A stretch of DNA of 64,000 nucleotides, taken from Sepioteuthis lessoniana. Lineage: Eukaryota; Mollusca; Cephalopoda; Myopsida; Loliginidae. The translations under genes were made by a program, and so were the position numbers. The stretch is taken from positions 114,856,648 through 114,920,647 of the forward strand of contig OY757907.1 of the NCBI GenBank assembly GCA_963585895.1. The letters run 5' to 3'. The notes under the pieces were generated by a model. That model searched no databases, was not told the DNA's origin, and saw nothing but the letters and a program-made list of their open reading frames with translations. The number at the start of each line of letters is the position of its first letter. Position 1 is the stretch's first letter. This document shows, in pieces, positions 1 through 9,377 of the stretch.

Positions 1-291
1 GTCCATGTTTAAGACTCCATAAAAGAACGTCGCTTGTGAATTCGTCGTCACTTCTCAAGCATGTCTTATTATTCTTCCTTGAATAATTTGTAAGCTGGAA
101 GTCAGGTGGCCATACATCTGATGTTTTATGAGTTTCTGCTTCGAGGATTCCTCGAATAAAGACAATAATTCTTGTGTTGATACCATCCAATTTCTTTTGT
201 GTCCAGGTGTTTCATCCATACAGTAGTACTTACACGGGTACATTTGGAAGAAATCACGTTTTATTTTTTTAAAGAGATCAGATTTCTTCAT
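1..291 (-). mobile_element. RTE-type LINE pol, C-terminal relic (runs off left edge)
   Basis: Read on the minus strand, this is the last part of a LINE reverse-transcriptase protein. It shows KKSDLFKKIKRDFFQ, then a broken YCMDETPG block where the family has LLYGCTTW, then QMYGHLTSSLQIIQ and RRTRHA-like residues. After one frameshift near position 60 it continues as SDDEFTSDVLLWSLKHG up to position 1. The order matches other LINE tails in this window. The element must continue leftwards. It has decayed and is not expected to be active. Confidence 0.75.
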
Positions 292-322
292 AAGTTAATA
301 GCAGCCCATGTGTTTCGGATAC

Positions 323-985
323 TTTGCCCAGTCGGCTTGGGCTGTAGAATACACTGACTGCACCTCTGCAGAGAGGTAAAACATGACACTAAACGATCTG
401 ATGATGAGGTTCCAGAGATGCTGGGGCTATGGAGAATGCGGAGCACCTCTTCATTGCCATTTTTCCTAGGTCTACTCTGGCCCGGCGTAGCAGCACCTGA
501 TAGAGCCCTATATATGGGTTAAATAGAACTAACAGCATAAGTTTGCTAAATTGAACTGTTTGATATAGAAATGTTTTTGACAATTAAACCGTACTTACAT
601 ATAAAATGAGTGCTTATACTTAACTGAATTGCTTGAAATGGAACTGTTTTTGACATTGAAAATATACTTACACTAAACTGTTTAATATAGAAGTGTTTTG
701 ACATTGAACCGTGTGAAAACATGACCTGTTCTTATACTAAACTGAATCATCTGAATTAGAACTGTTTGATTAAAAAATAAACTGTGTACTTACATTTAAA
801 CTGCATGCTTATGCTAAACCGAATTATTTGAAATGGAAAAGTTTTTGACATTGAAACTGTACTTAAATTTAAACTGGTTACTTACTGTTTAAAATAGAAC
901 TATTTTCATGAAAATGGATTCGGGGTTAAATAACCTACAAAGGTCGATATGCCATAAAAACCAAACAACCAAACCAAACCTTTCT
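323..985 (+). mobile_element. Repeat family B, copy 1 (head + internal minisatellite + tail)
   Basis: Family B has three parts. The head is about 215 bp (CCAGTCGGCTTGGGCTGTAG, CTCTGCAGAG, CATTGCCATT, ACTCTGGCCC, ATGGGTTAAATAGAACT). The middle is a degenerate array of 60-70 bp units built on ACTGAATTGTTTGAAATAGAACTG and TTTTTGACATTGAAACTG. The tail is about 60 bp (GGTTAAATAACCTACAAAGG, ATATGCCATAAAA, then AACCAAACC). All three are present here in order. There is no coding capacity, so this is a non-autonomous element of unknown class. An internal tandem array recalls pearl/Helitron-like non-autonomous elements of bivalves, but I cannot assign it. Confidence 0.7.
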
Positions 986-989
986 TAAA

Positions 990-1465
990 GTAGATGCGAA
1001 TAAAAGGTTAGGTCGGTGGGCCTTACATATACCTCATTTGGCCAATCTTCAGTTTTCACTGTCACTTGAATAAAGAAATTATCTTTTACATCGTATTTAC
1101 GTCTATAGTGTCAATGGGAGGCAGGTAGCATTTTTGTCCATATTTGATATCATGGTGCGCTATATTATTATCTGTAACGTATAATCGGTGCATCTGAGAC
1201 ATATTTTTGTAGTATTCCTATTAAATATTCTACATAATATGTGACATTTAGGGAAGTGTTTGTATATTTAAATTGATGAACATCATTACCAGTTTTGTTT
1301 TTGCGGTATTATTAAAGGGCATTTAAAACAGATGATTTTTCTTTTTCATTTCACCTTGCTGTTGTTATTTGTAAAATCATTACTACAGTTACTACTTTCG
1401 TAACTACATTTGATGGTGAGGCTCTAGTCATGGAGTTGTGGGGAATGTGGAATACTGGCTCATTG
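990..1465. other. AT-rich DNA with no supported feature
   Basis: I see no gene and no repeat recognised elsewhere in the window. Confidence 0.5.
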
Positions 1466-1469
1466 TCAT

Positions 1470-2226
1470 TGGAGTCTGTCAGGGATGATGAAAGTGTGTG
1501 GGAGGAGTAAGGAAGTGAATACACCAGAGTTGATTGGCCAAACGACAATCTCTAAACTTTTTCCTTGAGCTTAGGGAATAACCAAAAGTCACAGGGAGCA
1601 AGGTCTAGATTATAGGGAGGCTGAGGAACTGTCTTTATGCCCATCTTGGTCAAATAGTCTGTAACAAGGATGGAGTTATGGACTGGTGCATTGTCCTGGT
1701 GGAAATGCCACTGAACCGATTTGAAGAGTGCTGACCTCTTCCAACGGAATCTCTACCTGAACTCCCTTAAAATCTCAACATAGTAACACTAACCCTTTGG
1801 CCAATCAACTCTGGGGTATGGACTTCCTTACTCCTTCCGAACCTCTCATCATCCCTCACAGACTCCCTGTCTTCCTTGAATCTCTTATGCCACTCAAAAA
1901 CTGATGCTCGATTCATGCAAGATGGTCGAAAAGCAGTCTGAAGCATTCCATACGTGTCTGTATGATTTTTTTCCAAGTTTAAAACATAATTTTATTGCAT
2001 ATCGTTCTACTAAAGTGTCCTCCTGTCCATATTGCATTTTTGTAATTCACCAGCTCTGACAATCAGGCTTTAGTAGGCTGTATTCCAATTGCTGCTGTAG
2101 CAGTTCATTTGAACTTGAAATCATAAAAATTGGTCATTAGATGTATAGCAGTAAGATTCTGAATTTTCAATTGTGTACAACAAATTTAAATGCTTGTGGC
2201 AGAAAAGACTGGAAACTTATTGATGG
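1470..2226 (-). mobile_element. Mariner relic, rearranged (internally inverted)
   Basis: On the minus strand the N-terminal half of a mariner transposase can be read: MEKNHTDTYGMLQTAF, then SVFEWHKRFKEDRESV and a DDER..GRSKEVHTPEL block. This is the helix-turn-helix DNA-binding part. The terminal repeat lies at about 2201-2226 (AAAAGACTGGAAACTTAT). The catalytic C-terminal part is missing. At 1470-1541 the segment corresponding to 1797-1870 reappears in the opposite orientation (GGAGTCTGTCAGGGATGATG against the complement of the second), so the copy is folded back on itself. Non-functional. Confidence 0.75.

Positions 2227-2229
<3 letters not shown>

Positions 2230-2280
<51 letters not shown>
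2230..2280. repeat. (TA)n microsatellite
   Basis: About 25 TA units directly beyond the mariner terminal repeat. Mariner inserts at TA, so the tract may have been the target. Confidence 0.95.
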
Positions 2281-2281
<1 letters not shown>

Positions 2282-2409
2282 AGTAATCGTGTTGCCATTA
2301 GCGCCTTTGCAAGTCTCTTCGTATTTGAATTGAGATCTCGGCGGCCGTTGAAAAGATATATGTAAACAATAGTAATTGTGATTCATAACCGTTTAAAATG
2401 TACTTCGTA

Positions 2410-2549
2410 GCTAATATCTCCTCGTGGCTAAAGGGTTAGAAGCTTTGGCTTGGCGTTTGAGTCAACCGGGTTTCGATCCCAGCTACGGGGAGATACTGTC
2501 TAGCCATACTGATGAGTTATGATAGAACGAAACAGATCTGCCTGTGGAT

Positions 2550-2594
<45 letters not shown>
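2410..2594 (+). mobile_element. tRNA-derived SINE (family E) with (TA)n tail
   Basis: A tRNA-like head carries an A-box-like CGTGGCTAAAGGGTTAGAAG at 2423 and a B box GGGTTTCGATCCC at 2468-2480. It is followed by a body ending GAAACAGATCTGCCTGTGG and a 40-bp TA tail. The same order recurs at 30.4 and 63.4 kb, which supports a SINE rather than a tRNA gene. No cloverleaf with a CCA-ready acceptor is apparent. Confidence 0.65.
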
Positions 2595-2596
<2 letters not shown>

Positions 2597-2843
2597 AACA
2601 GTGTCGGTTGTCACTAATTCCCTTTGTGGGTTCGTGGCAAGTGTTCAATATATGTGATACAACTATTATATAATAATGAATAAAAAAAATATATATTTCA
2701 TTTTATATATCTAATATCATAGAAGTTTGTCTGCGACCTTCTGTTTAGCGTATGTTTGTGTGAAGATAGATACGCATGCGTATGTACCTTCACATACACT
2801 AGACAGCACTTACACGCCCACACATAATAATACGCAACTATAA

Positions 2844-2867
2844 CACACACACACACACACACACACA
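2844..2867. repeat. (CA)12 microsatellite
   Basis: Perfect CA dinucleotide run in a CA-rich neighbourhood. Confidence 0.95.
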
Positions 2868-3034
2868 GAAGCACACATAACGATTTATACACAATTCCAA
2901 CTGTTTTTGACTGTATTTTTCGATTTTTCGATTTCTTCATTTCCTTTCGTCATCTGCCTGATGATTATTGTTTATAAAACTTCATGAAACCTGAGGGCGC
3001 AGAGAAAATTCCATGGAATTAAATGTATAAAATG

Positions 3035-3036
<2 letters not shown>

Positions 3037-3069
<33 letters not shown>
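3037..3069. repeat. (TA)n microsatellite
   Basis: About 16 TA units. Confidence 0.95.
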
Positions 3070-3071
<2 letters not shown>

Positions 3072-3179
3072 GAGACTGTCATCTTCTTTCTTATGTAATA
3101 ATCATTCCAATTCATATACAGTAAGCTTTTTATTAAAATACATGAAACTCACTGTCATGAAACTAGTAAGACGAGATGA

Positions 3180-3280
<101 letters not shown>

Positions 3281-3544
3281 TGTATGCGTGTATGCATCCA
3301 TCTATCCATCTGTCTATCAACAAGGTGCAAAATATGGAATAACTTTTTAAATGTTTTCTTTTTAGTCTGATTTGTACAATTTCCCTCCGCCTAAAAAAAG
3401 CTCTAAATCTAAATTTTTATAATATCCTCGATTATTTAGGTATTTTTCATTAAAATTCTGTCTGATATGAATAATCATGATAATAAGTGACAAAGGATTT
3501 CTGATTTACTTAACGCCGAAAGCAAGCTAAAAAAAAGAAAAAAA

Positions 3545-3780
3545 CATCCCGTAATAATTGGAGTTTCTTTGTGGCCTCTGTCAAGCCAGGACCTTGACCC
3601 CCTTGATTACGCTAGATGGGCTTTTTTACAAAACAGAACAAATGAAACTTTCCATCGAAAGATTGGTTCGCTTAAGACTACTATCGAGGAGGATACCCAA
3701 CATCACTTATAGGGGGTTCGAATTAGCAGAAAAAGTACCACAAAGAGAATTACGGAACCCGAATAAATACAACTAGAACC
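3545..3780 (+). other. Open stretch, possibly the upstream part of the Penelope-like relic
   Basis: An open frame of 72 codons (3558-3776) has mixed composition and no recognised motif. It lies about 250 bp upstream of the GIY-YIG-like relic on the same strand and could be an earlier part of the same element. That is inference; no homology was recognised. Confidence 0.25.
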
Positions 3781-3839
3781 CCCTAACTTAAGTCACCACC
3801 TGCAGCAAAAGAATCCATATCTATTTACATAATTTTTCT

Positions 3840-4345
3840 TAAATCTAGAAGACCTTCAAAACAATCAAAAAATCAAAAAAATACTTGACACAAGAAAAAA
3901 CATTAAAAGCTAGAGACAGCCACAAAATCTTGAAAGAATGCTCACCTCTCCTACATCTACCCAAGGTAATGCCAAATGCAATAATACACGATGTTAAATA
4001 TATGATATAATTATAGAATTTAAATCCTGTACCTTTAAAAACCCGGAGACAAAATTCAAAATAAATGAAGACTTAAGCTGCAACTCACCCCCCGCCAAAA
4101 AAAAAAACGCTTTCAACATAATCGAATGTAACAAGTGTAAAGAAGGATATATGGGGTCAACACAGGCCCTTAATTCAAGAATATCTCTTCACTAGAGCAG
4201 TATTGAAATAACAGAAAATAGAAAATATAATTTATCGAAAAACCTATACAAATGTAGACAAGGTGATTTTTTTAAAATAATACCCATATATCAAACAAAC
4301 GACTATACGCTACCTCAAATAATATTAACACAAATATAGATAAAT
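3840..4345 (+). mobile_element. GIY-YIG endonuclease-domain relic, probably Penelope-like retroelement
   Basis: From 4022 one frame reads KSCTFKNPETKFKINEDLSC, a lysine-rich linker, NAFNIIECNKCKEGYMGSTQ, then ALNSRISLH and, after an in-frame stop, continues to about 4314. The pattern C..F...(15-20)..C.S......I.EC.KC...Y.GST...L..RI..H is typical of the C-terminal GIY-YIG-type nuclease of Penelope-like elements. Two in-frame stops interrupt the C-terminal half. The reverse-transcriptase part is not recognisable. A hobo-like or phage GIY-YIG origin is less likely because the zinc-like cysteines are characteristic of the retroelement form. Confidence 0.6.
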
Positions 4346-4399
4346 TTAAACCAAAGTTGAATAAAACATGAATCATACAGATCCCCAAATGAACACTAA

Positions 4400-4400
4400 C

Positions 4401-4429
<29 letters not shown>
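4400..4429. repeat. (TA)n microsatellite
   Basis: About 14 TA units after the Penelope-like relic. Confidence 0.95.
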
Positions 4430-4431
<2 letters not shown>

Positions 4432-4902
4432 AAATTTATTAGTAGAAATTAATTACCAGTAAATTTCAAACAACACAGGCAAAAAAATCCCAAGACACAC
4501 ATTCACACGCACACAAAGAAAAAAAATACTGTTAGTGAAACCCGAAATCATTCCAACACACAACTACAAACACATATCAAAGATCAATGAGGGTAAAGCA
4601 GGCTAAGGTAAATATACTCTAAGAAAAAGAGACGAGTGACCACAAAATAAACCAATAACCAACTGAAAACAAGTAAGTTCAAGTCTCACTGAGCACCCCA
4701 TTGACATGGCCTTACGCCGTATATATTCTCTGACGAAAGCAACAACGAGGAAAAATACACGTATATAAGAACGAAATAAATGAATGAATCCAAAAACATC
4801 TAAAAAAAAACAATACAATTCTCTTCCTCCACCTATTCATTTTAAGATATTTATTTATATATACATTAACACATACACAAGAAAAACACCTACATATATC
4901 CC

Positions 4903-5160
4903 GGGACATTGGCTCAGCGGTTAGAGTGTTCGCCAATGGCCCGGGAGACCGGGGTTCAATCCCAGGTCGAGTCATACCAAAGACTTTAAAAATGGAACTT
5001 GATGCCACCTTGCTTAACACTCAGCATTATAAGGTACGGTTCAAGGGTAAAGTGGAGCAATCCTGGGAATGGAGTAGCGCCCTCCCCTACACCTTGGTGT
5101 AGTAGCTATCGAAAAGGGAGCCTTCGGGTCACCCTCGACTATGGTCGCTAACTTTACTTT
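4903..5160 (+). mobile_element. tRNA-derived SINE (family D), complete, young-looking
   Basis: The tRNA-like head has an A box (TTGGCTCAGCGGTTAGAGTG, 4909-4928) and a B box (GGGGTTCAATCCC, 4951-4963). The body carries CTTGCTTAACACTCAGCATT, CCCTACACCTTGGTGTAGTA and GAGCCTTCGGGTCACC. It ends in a TA/TG tail. It is nearly identical to the partial copy at 51.8 kb (three visible differences in about 180 bp), so this subfamily moved recently. Other copies are at 7.6, 13.1 (reverse), 32.6 and 57.6 kb. Confidence 0.8.
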
Positions 5161-5190
5161 ATATATATATATATGTGTGTGTGTATGTAT
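5160..5190. repeat. SINE tail microsatellite (TA/TG)
   Basis: A short TA run merging into TG repeats, the 3' tail of the SINE-D copy. Confidence 0.8.
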
Positions 5191-5194
5191 GTGT

Positions 5195-5680
5195 GTGATT
5201 TGGGGGTATGTGTGTTTGTGTATATCGTTTTCAAAAGATTTTATATAGGTTTCCACATCTTTTTTCCCTCATTCTCTCATGTCTCTTTGTATAGGTATAT
5301 ATGTCAACAGGAAAAGGATATAAATCCCTCGTCTTTCATATAAATATTTCATTAATTTCATACAATAGAATTCTCAACGATAGGGCAAACATTATCGAGG
5401 AAAATGACACTACTGCGCTCGGTAACAACGTGATATTCTGATTACAAACCACTTCCATTCAAGATGTCTATTTATTTGCGATTATCTCACCATGTTTTAC
5501 ATTCATTTCTAGCTTAAATACGTCTATTGCAAAGAAGTTAATTCGCTATTTTTATAAAAACGAATACCATATATAATTATTTCCCTGTTTTCTCTTCTTT
5601 CTCGAAAAGATGTGTCTTCTACTTTATTTCAACTTCATACCAGCGGCTAATTGGTGTAAAAAGAGAAGGGATGAAGTACT
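5195..5680. other. AT-rich DNA with no supported feature
   Basis: No open frame of note and no repeat recognised elsewhere in the window. Confidence 0.5.
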
Positions 5681-5702
5681 ATATATATATATATATATAT
5701 AT
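5681..5702. repeat. (TA)11 microsatellite
   Basis: Perfect TA run. Confidence 0.9.
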
Positions 5703-5729
5703 AATGCTATATTTTCTCATTTTTGTATT

Positions 5730-5921
5730 TCATATCACACTTCGACTGATATTGTATAGTTTTCGTGTGAATTTCAAATGAGGTAGGATTGTCCGAACTG
5801 ACACGATAACATTGTCTGACCAGGATTCGCTCACTTTATCAATCCGACGACAGCAAGATAATGGAAATAATCTCATATTAACGTGTAACGGAGTAGAAAT
5901 ATTCTTTGCCATTTGGGAAAT
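5730..5921 (-). CDS. Candidate exon with good splice acceptor, unknown protein
   Basis: On the minus strand a pyrimidine tract followed by ACAG (TTTCTTTTTTTACAG) ends at 5922. The frame after it is open for 63 codons (ISQMAKNISTPL, then CCRRIDKVSESW, then ILPHLKFTRKLY) to a TGA at 5730. An internal GTGAGC donor after codon 29 (exon end 5835) offers an internal-exon alternative. Composition is protein-like and not low-complexity. I recognise no family and see no neighbouring exon, so a chance open frame remains possible. Confidence 0.25.
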   Translation of the reverse strand: MSQMAKNISTPLHVNMRLFPLSCCRRIDKVSESWSDNVIVSVRTILPHLKFTRKLYNISRSVI

Positions 5922-6024
5922 CTGTAAAAAAAGAAATCTAAGAATAAATTCATTTATGTTTTGTATATGAAAACTACATATGGAATGCACATCATTTAAA
6001 TTATTAGATACCTTTACTTGCAGG

Positions 6025-6027
<3 letters not shown>

Positions 6028-6080
<53 letters not shown>
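6028..6080. repeat. (TA)26 microsatellite
   Basis: A TA run immediately upstream of a family B head. Confidence 0.95.
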
Positions 6081-6081
<1 letters not shown>

Positions 6082-6656
6082 CCCCAGTTTACTGGGTCTG
6101 TAGAATAGGCCGACTGCATCTCTGAAGAGGGGTAAGTCCTCTATAACGAGCGTCCTGGATATGAAATTAAAACCTCTGGTGGTGAGGCTCCAATAATCCT
6201 GATGCTTCGGGGAAAGTCGGGTACCCTTTCGTTGCCATTGCTCCTAGCTTCACCTTAGCAAGGACTGCTAATACCTGAATGCCCCATCTATGAGTCAAAT
6301 AGAACCATTTGATTATTTACCTGAGAACAAACAAATGACTGTTAATTTCTATTTTGTTACAAAGGAATATTTGGCAACATTTAACTGTATACAACTAAAA
6401 CTATTAGCGTTACATAGCAATACTTGAAGCCATTGAATTGTGAGCAAACAAATACTAGATAATAAATAGAATTTTCATGTTAGAGAGGCATACATTGAAT
6501 CATTTATTCATGTGTGAATAAATGCATGAATGAATAGTATTGAATATAATTCTCAGTGTTTAATAGCGATACTTAAAGCCATTTAACTGATTACACGATA
6601 TAGTAATACTTGTGTGCAAATAAATAAACTCTAATTCATTTGAAATTGATATTATA
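6081..6656 (+). mobile_element. Repeat family B, copy 2, 5' part
   Basis: The head (CTGTAGAATAGGCCGACTGC, CTCTGAAGAGGGGTAAG, CATTGCTCCTAGC, ATGAGTCAAATAGAACC) is followed by a divergent array with units like GCGATACTTAAAGCCATTTAAC and CAAACAAATGA. The array is cut at 6656 by the LTR-like insertion and resumes at 7369, so the B element is the older of the two. Confidence 0.65.
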
Positions 6657-7368
6657 TGTTGTATGGTCATATGCAGATTCATGCAGAATGAATCACAACG
6701 ACACAACGACAAGGTCAGACGCAGGAAGATTTCTTTAACAATATATTTACCTCTCTCTTTATTTGTAAGGGTTCGAAAAGGTTACTCAAGCTTTACGTAT
6801 GAGAGGGAGTTGGAGACCGAACAGAAACTGCAATATCTTGACCCCCACTCTTATGGCCGTCAACGTTGTGTCTTTCTCGTTCTCCAGATGCTCAACCGGA
6901 AGCCCAGAGGCCCACTCTGCTGGGTGCTGGCTTTCTTTATTGCATCTTATCAGCAACTTCTCTGCACCCCAACTCAATCGGCGGGCCCGAGCCCCCTCGG
7001 CCAGGTGTGGCTTTCCTTACCACACTCGTCTATAACTCCCGCTCCAACTGGAACTGCAACTGGTAACTTCTGTCTTGACTGAGTTATATAATAGTTCAAC
7101 GCCCACTCAGTCGCCTACTCGATCTTTGAAATCGCATGTTTGATCGTCATCAAGCGGAAATAACTGTCATGCATTTTACAGATCACTCTCTTCGGGTGCA
7201 TCAGTCTATGAGTGTACCATGGGTATTTTTTTTTACTTCGTCCCATTTCATCAGCCAATTTCCACCCACGCGATTTCCTCTCATAACTGCCATTAGAATG
7301 TGTCACCTCCTTCCGGGGCATCACCTTGGAATGTCATTTTTGGCCGGGTCAAAGGCCAAAATACAACA
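6657..7368 (-). mobile_element. Solo-LTR-like element, copy 1
   Basis: This 712-bp block recurs in the opposite orientation at 59316-59978. It begins TGTTGTATGG and ends AAAATACAACA, giving the TGTTG...CAACA ends usual for retroviral-type LTRs. Read on the minus strand it has GAGTGGGCGTTGAACTATTA followed by a TATATAA box, as in the second copy. The G+C content is higher than the surroundings. Open frames inside it on both strands are not conserved between the two copies and are rejected as genes. A clear target duplication is not visible at this copy. Confidence 0.6.
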
Positions 7369-7545
7369 TTAAGATTACTCATAAACTATTCACCAACAAA
7401 TCAAATATGTATAAATATTCAATTGTAAGCAAACAAATGACATGATAAATTTAATTGTCAAATAGTAATAAATGTAACCATTTAACTGCGTGAAACAAAT
7501 GCGCTCTTACTCGTTTAAAAATGTTACCAACAATGTATTTGTTTA
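7369..7545 (+). mobile_element. Repeat family B, copy 2, 3' continuation
   Basis: Array units (CAATTGTAAGCAAACAAATGA, AACCATTTAACTGCGTG, GTTTAAAAATGTTACCAACA) continue those before the LTR insertion. The usual B tail is missing and a short TA run follows. Confidence 0.55.
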
Positions 7546-7585
7546 CCAAATATATATATATATATATTTAATATATGTATATAAT

Positions 7586-7842
7586 AGCCCATTGGCACAC
7601 TGTTTAGAGAGTTCACAAATGGCCCGGGGGACTGGGGTTCAATCCCAGGTCGAGTCACACTAATGACTCTAAAATTGTACTTGATGCCTTCTTGCTTAAC
7701 ACTCAGCATTATAAGATGTGGATCAAAGGTTAAACGGAGGAATCCAGGTATTAAAGTAGCGCCCTACCCTACACTTAGGTGTAGTAGCTATTGAAAAGGG
7801 AGCCTTCGGGTCACCTTCGATTAAGGTCGCCAACTTTACTCA
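7586..7842 (+). mobile_element. tRNA-derived SINE (family D)
   Basis: A full-length copy with B box GGGGTTCAATCCC at 7633-7645 and body landmarks CTTGCTTAACACTCAGCATT, ACACTTAGGTGTAGTAGC and GAGCCTTCGGGTCACC. It is more diverged than the copy at 4.9 kb, particularly around the A box. Confidence 0.75.
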
Positions 7843-7924
7843 CATCTTCAATAACTGAAAATATAATGTGGAAAATTGTAGTCACGACGTAGTTTGACTA
7901 TTAAATTGAAATCAAAAAAATAGA

Positions 7925-8215
7925 AAAATTCTAGGATCTTACAAAAGAGCTGAAAAACCTACGGAACACAAAAGTGACGCTGATATCAATAATAATTGAG
8001 GTCGTAGGAATAGTCCACATGGGTTTAAAAAAGAGCTTGACGGAATTGAAAATAAGAAGCAGAATGCAGGCCATAGAAACCAGAGCATTGTCCAGATTGC
8101 TAAAAATTGGACGAATATTTCTGAAGATACGTTTAGACTAGCTATCACAGATTCCAGTAAAAGAGCACCACCTTACACTATAGGGAACCATACTTGTAAG
8201 GAGTGAAATAATATT
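7925..8215 (+). mobile_element. LINE pol 3'-end relic (second LINE family)
   Basis: One frame reads DLTKELKNLRNTKVTLISII, then MGLKKSLTELKIRSRMQAIE and TRALSRLLKIGRIFLKI. This matches the end of a non-LTR protein whose usual form is LWNMKV.VIPIVIGALGT...GLE..IETIQTTALLRSARILRRVLET. A longer relic of the same family is at 36.2-36.7 kb. The reading ends in stops and a CT/TA microsatellite. I do not name the clade. Confidence 0.55.
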
Positions 8216-8246
8216 TAAAATAATTTAGTTAGCTATATTGTAAATT

Positions 8247-8400
8247 AGATATCTCTCTCTCTCTCTCTCTCTCTCACTATATGTGCGTATGTGTGTGTGT
8301 TTGAGACTGTGTGAGACTGTGGTAGGTTTACACCATATTATAAAATAAATGTCTCTCTCTCTTTATATATATATATATATATAAATATGTGTGTGTGTGG
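8247..8400. repeat. Compound microsatellite cluster (CT, TG, TA)
   Basis: (CT)14, two GT-rich stretches and a TA run. The phrase GGTAGGTTTACACCATATT occurs twice (about 8322 and 8412), so a short duplication of about 90 bp is present. Confidence 0.8.
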
Positions 8401-8559
8401 GAGTGGGAGTGTGGTAGGTTTACACCATATTTTCACACTTGTTGTATTAAAGACGTGACTAGTTTAAATTTATATTAACAAGACAAGTTTTACCTGTCAA
8501 TCAAACAATATTATATTCAATATTGTATTCATTCTCGGTAAAAAAAAAAATTCGGGATG

Positions 8560-9035
8560 CCGCATGATAGATGTGAAGTAAGGAGAATGATTTCAATGTT
8601 GGTCTATTGCACGCTTCACTAGACATTGGGCAGAAGAAACCGATAGGTCAATGACTAGTATCAAAGAGTTCAGTCAGGTAACTACTGCTGCTCATCTTTA
8701 AGAGTGACGTCTATAGATGGCAAAAATACAGCCAACAAAATCAAATCATGACTCACATCCAAACAGTAATATCATTCACGCAGGTAAAAAAGAGGGCGTG
8801 CTGCTGAAGTCGGAGCTCCGGCCACAGTATTCGAAATTTCAGCTACTGAGTCCTAGCCCAACTTACTTAGATGCAAAAAACATCGTTCCGTCCATAACCT
8901 ATCCATTCTAAACGAAAATACATGAGAGGCACTGCTAGAAAAGCAAAGATGAACTCATTAGCAAGGTTCCCCTATCGACTCCTACTTGTAGACGTGCCAG
9001 TGTTCACTTTCGGCAAACATTTACTTACATCAGCT
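8560..9035 (+). mobile_element. Interspersed repeat F (partial), possibly part of a LINE
   Basis: GTAACTACTGCTGCTCAT followed by TATAGATGGCAAAAATACAG matches a second copy near 24110-24165 (GGAACTACTGCTGCTCATAT, GTAGATGAGAATAAAAACAG). The function is unknown. The LINE tail directly downstream on the same strand suggests one element. Confidence 0.35.
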
Positions 9036-9039
9036 TATT

Positions 9040-9165
9040 TGGAACACAGGATAAAACCAAGAAGAATTGCCTGTAGCTAGGGATGTTTGGGACGGATGGC
9101 GAGAAAGAGTCGAAGAATGCCGTACTCCCAGCGGGAATTTATGATGCTGATAATGGTATATAATT
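9040..9165 (+). mobile_element. LINE 3'-end relic
   Basis: One frame reads EELPVARDVWDGWRERVEEC, matching the common end EDLPEAM.DRDGWRERV of RTE-type LINE proteins. It is followed by an ATGATG-like tail (TATGATGCTGATAATGG), the usual 3' simple repeat of these elements. Confidence 0.5.
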
Positions 9166-9377
9166 TCTTCGGGATAGATTTTGGCGATTGTTACAGATGC
9201 ACAAGAAAATACAATCTGAAGTTCAGGAAATACATTTTGGACTTGATTTTATCACCTCAGGAAAGAAAAAAGAAAAATATTTTTAAATAATTAGAAATAT
9301 TTTGCTAATCTAAAAAAAAAAAAGGAATAAATTTTGCTTCTCAACGATTTCTCAAGAATTTTTGTTTATTCTAAAAA

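Noticed and set aside
4909-4963. Possible tRNA gene (A and B boxes)
   Set aside because: Multiple dispersed copies with a common 200-bp body, and no convincing acceptor stem; a SINE head.
4712-5020. 102-codon minus-strand frame (GMTRPGIEPRSPGP)
   Set aside because: Antisense to SINE-D. The 'TRPGIEPRSPGP' phrase is the familiar mistranslation of a tRNA-derived SINE B-box region.
6663-7082. 139-codon plus-strand frame plus overlapping frames
   Set aside because: Lies inside the LTR-like repeat, antisense to its promoter signals, and is not preserved in the homologous copy at 59.3-60.0 kb.
7524-7709. Minus-strand frame with VTRPGIEPQSPGP
   Set aside because: Same SINE-D antisense artefact as at 4.9 kb.
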